Source of the DNA: an uncultured Alphaproteobacteria bacterium
GTDB lineage: Bacteria; Pseudomonadota; Alphaproteobacteria; Puniceispirillales; Puniceispirillaceae
Direction: 5' to 3'
Length of the DNA: 10,167 nucleotides
NCBI GenBank assembly: GCA_913064995.1
Contig: CAJYBL010000042.1
Span: 1 to 10,167 of the forward strand
Made by a program: the position numbers and the translations under genes
Notes under the pieces: generated by a model
Told to the model about the DNA's origin: nothing
The model's database searches: none
What the model saw: only the letters and a program-made list of their open reading frames with translations
Shown here: positions 1 to 5,567 of the stretch, one piece after another
How the letters are laid out: each line of letters opens with the position of its first letter
Position numbering within the stretch: position 1 is the stretch's first letter

Positions 1-21
1 CAATTACTTACACTAAAATAA

Positions 22-1569
22 CTATTCCCATTCAATGGTACCCGGGGGTTTTGATGTCACGTCATAGACAACGCGGTTCACCCCCCGCACTTCATTAACA
101 ATGCGGGTTGCCGCGCGGCTTAAAAACGCATGGCTAAACGCGTAGCTATCAGCGGTCATCCCATCGCTGGAGGTCACCGCCCGAAGCGCACAAACATATT
201 CATATGAACGCGCATCGCCCATCACACCAACGGTTTTGACTGGCAATAAAACGGCAAAGGCCTGCCAGATATCATCATAAAGACCGGCTTTACGAATTTC
301 ATCAAGATATACCGCATCAGCCGCCCGCAGAATGTCGAGCTTTTCAACCGTGATATCGCCCGGAATGCGAATGGCAAGCCCCGGTCCTGGAAACGGGTGG
401 CGTCCAACAAGGCTTTCGGGAAGACCAAGTTCGCGGCCAAGTTCGCGCACCTCGTCCTTAAATAGCTCGCGAAGCGGCTCGACAAGATCAAGTGCCATAT
501 CATCAGGCAAACCGCCAACATTATGATGCGATTTAATGGTCACAGCGTTGCCACCAGCGGCTGAAATGCTTTCGATCACATCCGGATAGAGCGTGCCTTG
601 CGCCAAAAACCGTACATCTTTGATCTTGCTGGCTTCGCCGTCAAAAACTTCGATAAAGCTGGCACCAATGATTTTGCGCTTTTCTTCTGGATCGCTGACC
701 CCTCGCAAACGACCCAGAAACAAACCGGAGGCGTCTTTATGGATAAGGGGAATGTTGTAATGATCGCCAAACAACCGAACCACCTCTTCGGCCTCACCGG
801 CGCGAAGAAGACCATGATCGACAAAAACACAAGTCAATTGTGCGCCAATCGCCTCATGGATCAACACCGCCGCAACCGATGAGTCAACCCCGCCAGACAG
901 GCCACAAATCACCTGCGCATCGCCAACCTGCTGACGGATTGCGGCAATGGCACGGCTGCGATAGGCCGACATTGACCAGCTGCCAGTACAGCCACAAATA
1001 CTAAGCGCAAATCGTGCCAATAAATTGGCACCATTTTGGGTATGGACAACCTCGGGGTGAAACTGCACGCCGTAATAGTGCCGCGATTCATCGGCCACGG
1101 CGGCAAAAGGCGCGCCGGCTGATGTGGCAACAACGCTAAATCCATCAGGCAGTTTGGCAACATGATCACCATGGCTCATCCACACCGTATGCTGGCCACC
1201 AACCTGCCAAAACCCCTCAAACAGCGAACAGGGCGCGGCAATATCAAGTGCAGCCCGCCCAAATTCGCGGCTTGTTCCCGGTTCAACCCGGCCCCCAAGC
1301 TGGGCGCACATGGTTTGCTGGCCATAGCAAATGCCAAGAACCGGAACGCCAAGATCAAAAACAATTTGCGGCGCGCGCGGTGTATCAGCAAGCGCAACCG
1401 AATTTGGCCCACCCGATAAAATGATGCCATTTGGTGCGGCGGTGCTGATTTTTTCAACGTCGGTGGTGCAAGGCAGAATCTCGGTATAGACACCAGCTTC
1501 ACGAAGGCGGCGGGCAATCAATTGCGTAACCTGCGAGCCAAAATCAATAATTAGAATTGAATCAGACAT
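22..1569 (-). CDS. guaA: GMP synthase (glutamine-hydrolysing)
   Basis: Cytosolic enzyme that makes GMP from XMP, ATP and glutamine, the last step of guanine nucleotide synthesis. The 515 residues match the usual length of single-chain bacterial GuaA. A class I glutamine amidotransferase domain occupies about residues 4-190, with nucleophile Cys81 in GICYGQ and the His171/Glu173 pair in QFHPE. An ATP-pyrophosphatase domain follows, with the P-loop SGGVDSS at 225-231. The C-terminal XMP-binding/dimerisation domain carries HPFPGPGLAIRIPG near 391-404 and ends in the canonical KPPGTIEWE. The ATG start is supported by an AAAGGA ribosome binding site 7 bases upstream and by alignment of SILIIDFGSQ with the family N-terminus. 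It is last of the four minus-strand genes, 63 bases after the RsmB-like gene. No terminator is visible in the 21 bases left after its TAG stop. Intact and ordinary. Confidence 0.98.
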   Translation of the reverse strand: MSDSILIIDFGSQVTQLIARRLREAGVYTEILPCTTDVEKISTAAPNGIILSGGPNSVALADTPRAPQIVFDLGVPVLGICYGQQTMCAQLGGRVEPGTSREFGRAALDIAAPCSLFEGFWQVGGQHTVWMSHGDHVAKLPDGFSVVATSAGAPFAAVADESRHYYGVQFHPEVVHTQNGANLLARFALSICGCTGSWSMSAYRSRAIAAIRQQVGDAQVICGLSGGVDSSVAAVLIHEAIGAQLTCVFVDHGLLRAGEAEEVVRLFGDHYNIPLIHKDASGLFLGRLRGVSDPEEKRKIIGASFIEVFDGEASKIKDVRFLAQGTLYPDVIESISAAGGNAVTIKSHHNVGGLPDDMALDLVEPLRELFKDEVRELGRELGLPESLVGRHPFPGPGLAIRIPGDITVEKLDILRAADAVYLDEIRKAGLYDDIWQAFAVLLPVKTVGVMGDARSYEYVCALRAVTSSDGMTADSYAFSHAFLSRAATRIVNEVRGVNRVVYDVTSKPPGTIEWE

Positions 1570-1576
1570 TTTTTAT

Positions 1577-1582
1577 TCCTTT
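1577..1582 (-). promoter_or_regulatory. guaA ribosome binding site
   Basis: AAAGGA on the minus strand, 7 bases before the guaA ATG. It is the clearest Shine-Dalgarno match of the minus-strand genes apart from guaB, and it fixes the guaA start. Confidence 0.7.
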
Positions 1583-1615
1583 ACCACCAGCCGCATGATA
1601 CGACCCTATTCGATC

Positions 1616-1621
1616 ATTATA
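1616..1621 (-). promoter_or_regulatory. possible internal promoter -10 box for guaA
   Basis: The minus strand reads TATAAT, a perfect sigma-70 -10 hexamer, about 47 bases before the guaA ATG. No good -35 hexamer lies 16-18 bases upstream and there is no extended -10 TG. If it is a promoter, it is weak or activator-dependent. An inverted repeat (1624-1644) fills the spacer/-35 region. AT-rich intergenic DNA yields such hexamers by chance, so this is tentative. Confidence 0.3.
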
Positions 1622-1623
1622 TT

Positions 1624-1644
1624 AGATTGCTGTTAACGCAATCT
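1624..1644. repeat. perfect 7-bp inverted repeat at the RsmB-gene stop, before guaA
   Basis: Arms AGATTGC (1624-1630) and GCAATCT (1638-1644) are perfectly complementary around a 7-base centre TGTTAAC. The repeat overlaps the last codons and TAA stop of the RsmB-like gene. No T-tract follows on the minus strand (the sequence continues AATATAAT), so it is not a standard intrinsic terminator. It could be an mRNA hairpin between cistrons (processing or stability) or an operator next to the TATAAT box. The structure is directly visible; the role is inferred. Confidence 0.5.
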
Positions 1645-2973
1645 TGCCTGAAGAACCGCAATGAAAAATCCGTCTGTGCCATCACGCCCGGGCAAAAGCT
1701 GCAACAGCCCATCATTGGTTGGTGGGCAAGCGCCACCTCCAATCTTGCCAATCGTATCACCCCAGATATCGGTGATATCGGCAAGTTCAATTTCTGGTGC
1801 ATTGGCCAAAAATTGTTTGATCAGATCAGCGCCTTCGCTGGCAAGAACCGAACAGGTAATATAGATAATGCGCCCGCCTGGAACTACCATCGCCCGCGCT
1901 TTTTCCAGCAAAATTACCTGTGTGTCTTTGATCTTGTCCAGTTTTTCTGGCGTAAGCTGCCATCTGGCATCAACCTGACGGCGCCATGTGCCCGACCCCG
2001 AACAGGGAGCATCGACAACAACACGGTCGAATTTACCGCGCCATGTGCGGTTTGACCATTTTTCGGCAACCAGCTTGCGCTCGACATTATGAATGGCAGC
2101 GCGGCGCAGTCTCTCGCCACTTTTCTCCAGCCGTTCGGCATTTGGATCAAGCGCCAGAATCCGGCCCTTATTTTTCATTTTTGCGGCCATTACAAGCGAT
2201 TTACCACCAGCACCAGCGCAGATATCGGCAACCTGCATCCCCGGCCGCGCATCGCAAAGCAGCGCCGCAAGCTGTGAGCCTTCATCCTGAACATCAAAAA
2301 GACCGGCTTTCCATTCTTGCAAATCTTCAAGCCTTTTGCGCTTTTCTAGCCGAACACCAAGCGGCGACAGGCGCGTTGGATGCCCTTTGATACCACGACC
2401 GGCAAGCTGATCACGAAGGCGGCGGCGATCGGGCTGTTTTAGCGGGTTAATCCGCACATCGGTTGGCGCTTCGGTCATCAATGCCGCCAATTCACGCGCC
2501 AGCCCATCACCAAGACAAGCCTTGGCATCAGCCATCAACCATTCAGGCCATTCAAGCGCAATATGCTCAGGCATAGCAGGATCGGTAAAATCACGTGTTT
2601 CAAGCATGGCAACGAGCGCCACTTCGCGATCATCAAGCGGTGCTGGTGCATGCGCAATTTCGGCAGAAAATAATTGGGGCAGAACAGCCGATTTCTGTTC
2701 CATTAACACCAATGCTGCAAGCGTGATATTGCGCGGATTTGCTGACGCACCAATAGATGCCAAATGCCATCCAAGCCTCGCCCGTCCACGTTGAATTTTC
2801 CAGAACAGATCACCAACCGCCGCGCGGTCACCTGATCCAGCGTAACGACGACGCTGCAATCCAGCCCGAAGCCATTGCCCTGCCTGCCTGCCAAGCAAGG
2901 TTCCAGCCTCGCTAGCCGCCTGCATATCGGCAAGGATTTCAATCACGGCAGCAATTCTAGCAGCTGGCGTCAT
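1633..2973 (-). CDS. RsmB/NOP-family RNA (cytosine-5) methyltransferase
   Basis: SAM-dependent enzyme expected to methylate C5 of a cytosine in RNA, probably rRNA. With the ATG start it has 446 residues. About 150 N-terminal residues lie where RsmB has its NusB-like RNA-binding domain, but I see only weak resemblance. A ferredoxin-like RSMB/RSMF segment follows at about 165-230, leading into FDVQDEGSQ. The Rossmann catalytic domain has SAM motif I DICAGAGGK (249-257), motif IV DAPCSGSGT with Cys324, and motif VI YITCS with Cys374, the expected nucleophile; Cys324 would release product. The frame can also start at GTG 2988, five residues earlier. I prefer the ATG because MTPAAR resembles the family N-terminus, though neither start has a strong ribosome binding site. 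It lies about 90 bases after guaB and 63 before guaA, probably co-transcribed. The family is certain; target C967 of 16S rRNA is not, so no symbol is given. Confidence 0.93.
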   Translation of the reverse strand: MTPAARIAAVIEILADMQAASEAGTLLGRQAGQWLRAGLQRRRYAGSGDRAAVGDLFWKIQRGRARLGWHLASIGASANPRNITLAALVLMEQKSAVLPQLFSAEIAHAPAPLDDREVALVAMLETRDFTDPAMPEHIALEWPEWLMADAKACLGDGLARELAALMTEAPTDVRINPLKQPDRRRLRDQLAGRGIKGHPTRLSPLGVRLEKRKRLEDLQEWKAGLFDVQDEGSQLAALLCDARPGMQVADICAGAGGKSLVMAAKMKNKGRILALDPNAERLEKSGERLRRAAIHNVERKLVAEKWSNRTWRGKFDRVVVDAPCSGSGTWRRQVDARWQLTPEKLDKIKDTQVILLEKARAMVVPGGRIIYITCSVLASEGADLIKQFLANAPEIELADITDIWGDTIGKIGGGACPPTNDGLLQLLPGRDGTDGFFIAVLQARLR

Positions 2974-3063
2974 GATGAGTTTTTCCACATCTGGCCCATC
3001 GTAGGCCGCAAACGAAGTAACAAAACAAAACAGCCAACCCGATCGGTCAGCGCCGTATTGAAC

Positions 3064-4521
3064 CTACATGCCAGGTCGGTAATTTGGAGCCTCACGCGTG
3101 ATCGTGACATCATGCACATGCGACTCCGCCAATCCAGCACCAGTAATCCGCAAGAATTTGGCATTGGCCTGTAATTTGGCAATTGATTCATTGCCGGTAT
3201 ACCCCATTGCTGCCCGCAAACCGCCAAGCAGTTGATGCAAAACATTTTCCACTGGCCCCTTATAGGGAACCTGACCTTCAATACCTTCGGGAACGAGCTT
3301 TAGCGGCTGTGAAATTTCAGCCTGAAAATAGCGGTCAGCCGACCCACGTGCCATTGCACCGGTTGATCCCATACCACGATAGGCCTTATAGGAACGTCCC
3401 TGGTAAAGATACACCTCACCTGGGGTTTCATCGGTTCCGGCAAGCAATGAACCGATCATCGCCACATCCCCACCAGCGGCAATCGCCTTGGCAAGGTCAC
3501 CTGAATATTTGATGCCGCCATCGGCGATCACTGGAATGTTTTGTTTGTGACACTCATCAGCAGCATCCATGATTGCGGTCAATTGCGGCACACCAACACC
3601 GGCAACCATGCGCGTGGTGCAGATTGATCCGGGGCCAATCCCCACCTTGACAGCATCAGCGCCAGAATCGATCAATGCTTTGGCACCATCTGACGTGGCA
3701 ACATTGCCGCCAATGATCTGCACATGATTGGCAAGCTTTCGAACCGCAGTGACTGACTCTAAAACACCTTCGGAATGGCCATGCGCCGTATCAACAACAA
3801 TCACATCAGCACCAGCCGCGATCAAGGCCTCGGCGCGGCGAATGCCGTCTGGCCCTGCCCCGGTTGCTGCCGCCACCAAAAGCCGCCCAAGATCATCTTT
3901 TGACGCCAGCGGGTGATTTTGCGCCTTTTCCATATCCTTGACCGTAATCAATCCGATACAAGCACCAGAATCATCAACAACGACCAGCTTTTCAATGCGA
4001 TGCTCATGCAGCAACCGTCGCGCTTCATCAGGCGCGGTGCCATCACGAACCGTTACAACATTGCGGGTCATCAGATCGGCAACACTTTGGCCCGGATCAG
4101 TGGCAAACCGCACATCGCGATTGGTTAAAATGCCAACAAGCCGCTGATTGCCTTCAACCACCGGAATGCCGCTAATGCGGTTCTGTTCCATCATTTCAAG
4201 CGCTTCACGAAGCGGCTGCTTCGGCGCGATGGTCAGCGGATTAACAACCATACCGGCTTCGAATTTTTTCACCATGGCAATTTCAAGCGCCTGTTCTTCG
4301 ATGGTGAAATTCTTATGCACAACGCCAATACCGCCAGCCTGCGCCATGGCAATGGCCAGCCTATGCTCAGTAACCGTATCCATTGCCGCCGACATAAGCG
4401 GAACATGAAGATTGATTTTTTGGGTCAAACGCGTGCTGATATCCGTATTGGCTGGCAAAACAGCCGAGCGCGCAGGCTCTAAAAGCACATCGTCAAAGGT
4501 AAAAGCGTCACGAATTTTCAT
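3064..4521 (-). CDS. guaB: IMP dehydrogenase
   Basis: NAD-dependent oxidation of IMP to XMP, the committed step to GMP; a cytosolic tetramer. The 485 residues are typical. A TIM barrel is interrupted by a tandem CBS (Bateman) module at about 92-205, which in this family binds adenine/guanine nucleotides for allosteric control. The active-site loop GIGPGSICTT carries catalytic Cys301. IADGGIKYSGD (332-342) binds the substrate phosphate, and the flap holds the Arg-Tyr pair in DRYF (397-398). The N-terminus FTFDDVLLEP is canonical. The reading frame runs 22 codons further upstream, but ATG 4521 is the true start: it has GGAAGG 6 bases upstream and the extra residues match nothing in the family. 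The gap to rlmE upstream is 78 bases, with a plausible -10 box and leader hairpin, so guaB may have its own promoter. XMP made here is the substrate of the guaA product in the same cluster. Confidence 0.98.
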   Translation of the reverse strand: MKIRDAFTFDDVLLEPARSAVLPANTDISTRLTQKINLHVPLMSAAMDTVTEHRLAIAMAQAGGIGVVHKNFTIEEQALEIAMVKKFEAGMVVNPLTIAPKQPLREALEMMEQNRISGIPVVEGNQRLVGILTNRDVRFATDPGQSVADLMTRNVVTVRDGTAPDEARRLLHEHRIEKLVVVDDSGACIGLITVKDMEKAQNHPLASKDDLGRLLVAAATGAGPDGIRRAEALIAAGADVIVVDTAHGHSEGVLESVTAVRKLANHVQIIGGNVATSDGAKALIDSGADAVKVGIGPGSICTTRMVAGVGVPQLTAIMDAADECHKQNIPVIADGGIKYSGDLAKAIAAGGDVAMIGSLLAGTDETPGEVYLYQGRSYKAYRGMGSTGAMARGSADRYFQAEISQPLKLVPEGIEGQVPYKGPVENVLHQLLGGLRAAMGYTGNESIAKLQANAKFLRITGAGLAESHVHDVTITREAPNYRPGM

Positions 4522-4524
4522 AGA

Positions 4525-4549
4525 GTGCCTTCCGTTCATCCGGTGGCAC
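4525..4549 (-). promoter_or_regulatory. guaB leader inverted repeat enclosing the ribosome binding site
   Basis: On the minus strand, arms GTGCC (4549-4545) and GGCAC (4529-4525) can pair around a 15-base loop. The second arm overlaps the 3' end of the Shine-Dalgarno GGAAGG (4533-4528), so a hairpin would partly mask the site. Five base pairs with a 15-base loop is marginal and may be chance. Whether the 5' arm is transcribed depends on the real start site. Confidence 0.3.
4528..4533 (-). promoter_or_regulatory. guaB ribosome binding site
   Basis: GGAAGG on the minus strand, 6 bases before ATG 4521. It is the reason for placing the guaB start here and not at the 5' end of the longer open frame (4587). 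Confidence 0.7.
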
Positions 4550-4552
4550 GGA

Positions 4553-4558
4553 ACTATA
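4553..4558 (-). promoter_or_regulatory. possible guaB promoter -10 box
   Basis: The minus strand reads TATAGT, 5 of 6 matches to TATAAT, 31 bases before the guaB ATG. At 17-18 bases further upstream only weak -35 candidates occur (about 3 of 6 matches). Transcription would start near 4547-4549, giving a leader of about 26 bases. Supported only by position and the hexamer. Confidence 0.3.
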
Positions 4559-4599
4559 CGCAAAGCGACCGCATATTGATAGTGCAAAACCGCACATTA

Positions 4600-5397
4600 T
4601 TAAATGATTAATGCACCGTCAGCATCACGCCTTCCCGCTGCGATATCAGAAGCAATATCCTCGGCGCGCCCACTGCCATGAAAGCCCGTGGCAAGAACAT
4701 AGCTTTCGACCGACTCAGCGCGACTGGCGGCTGGCTTGACATGCCGAACCGTCTTGAAATTACGCTGCATCACATCAAGCAAGCTTCTTTCGGCACCCCC
4801 GCGAAAACATTTCGCCAGAAAAAACCCATTTTTATTTAACACATCAATGGAAAAATCTAACGCTGCCTCAAGCAAAGCTGTTGTTCGCAAATGGTCGGTT
4901 GCGCGATGACCGGTTGTATCTGCCGCCATATCGCTCAAAACACCATCTACTGTCCCGCCAGTGGCAAGCCGCACTTTTTCCAACATTTCGGGATCGGTCA
5001 TATCGCCGGTAAAAATATCGGCGCCAACAACGCCTTCGGTATCTAGTAGATCAATACCGACAAGCCGCGCCTTGCTATGGCCAAGCTTGGTGCGGATTGA
5101 CGACACCTGCAACCAGCCACCAGGCGCACAGCCAAGATCAACAATGGCCATGCCCGGCTGCAAAAGATGATAGCGATCATCCATTTGTTCCAACTTTAAC
5201 GCTGCACGCGACCGAAAGCCGCGCGATTTGGCCTCAGCCACAAAGGGATCATTCAGCTGGCGCGTCAACCAACGCTGCGACGAGACTTTGCGTCCGCGCA
5301 TCTTTTTGGGCTGGCGCGTCAAGCCTGTCGCATTGCGATAGCTGCGCCCCGATGGGCCTTTTTTACCCGCTTTACCGTTACCTGATTGATCTGCCAT
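4600..5397 (-). CDS. rlmE: 23S rRNA (uridine-2'-O-)-methyltransferase RlmE (FtsJ/RrmJ)
   Basis: Methylates the 2'-OH of U2552 (E. coli numbering) in the A loop of 23S rRNA during 50S assembly, using SAM. At 265 residues it is longer than the E. coli enzyme (about 209). The excess is a basic, Gly/Lys/Arg-rich N-terminal extension of about 30 residues and a C-terminal tail of about 25. The Rossmann core has SAM motif I VDLGCAPGGW (86-95). The catalytic K-D-K-E tetrad is complete: Lys68 (SRAALKL), Asp156 (LSDMAAD), Lys196 (FLAKCF) and Glu231 (ESYVLATG). The last three sit exactly 32 residues after E. coli D124, K164 and E199. ATG 5397 has no good Shine-Dalgarno (AGCAGG is one base away, too close). 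A start at Met33 would still keep the core, but the basic extension is usual in alphaproteobacteria. First gene of the minus-strand cluster, divergent from glnE. Confidence 0.96.
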   Translation of the reverse strand: MADQSGNGKAGKKGPSGRSYRNATGLTRQPKKMRGRKVSSQRWLTRQLNDPFVAEAKSRGFRSRAALKLEQMDDRYHLLQPGMAIVDLGCAPGGWLQVSSIRTKLGHSKARLVGIDLLDTEGVVGADIFTGDMTDPEMLEKVRLATGGTVDGVLSDMAADTTGHRATDHLRTTALLEAALDFSIDVLNKNGFFLAKCFRGGAERSLLDVMQRNFKTVRHVKPAASRAESVESYVLATGFHGSGRAEDIASDIAAGRRDADGALII

Positions 5398-5496
5398 GCC
5401 TGCTTATCGCCAAACTTGCCAGATTTTACAACTGCCAATTCACAAAGCTGGTTTTCTGCCGCTTGTTACATTGGTTGAAACCGCGCCAATTTGGCA

Positions 5497-5526
5497 TTGC
5501 AAAAAGGGCTTTTTTACCGTGATGAT
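5497..5526 (+). promoter_or_regulatory. possible glnE promoter
   Basis: TTGCAA (5497-5502, 4 of 6 to TTGACA) and GATGAT (5521-5526, 4 of 6 to TATAAT) are 18 bases apart. They sit in the divergent intergenic region, about 42 bases before ATG 5568. If real, transcription would start near 5533, and the alternative GTG 5538 would be almost leaderless. The region also holds GCCAA-T-TTGGC (5485-5495), a perfect short palindrome just upstream of the -35 that could be an operator, and A/T tracts around 5501-5516. No convincing promoter for rlmE was found on the other strand. Weak hexamer evidence only. Confidence 0.25.
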
Positions 5527-5567
5527 TTGGGCTAGCCGTGCTGACCATTTCGGATAGACTGACCATT

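Noticed and set aside
1986..2390. 134-codon plus-strand open frame opposite the RsmB-like gene
   Set aside because: It lies fully inside a gene with intact catalytic motifs on the other strand. Its product is rich in His/Gln/Arg/Ala, has no recognisable domain and no ribosome binding site.
4522..4587. 22-codon N-terminal extension of guaB
   Set aside because: The family N-terminus begins at ATG 4521, which has a good ribosome binding site; the extension overlaps the promoter-like region.
5097..5522. 141-codon plus-strand open frame overlapping rlmE and the glnE upstream region
   Set aside because: Mostly antisense to rlmE with low-complexity composition. The few hydrophobic residues at its end come from the intergenic DNA and do not form a convincing protein.
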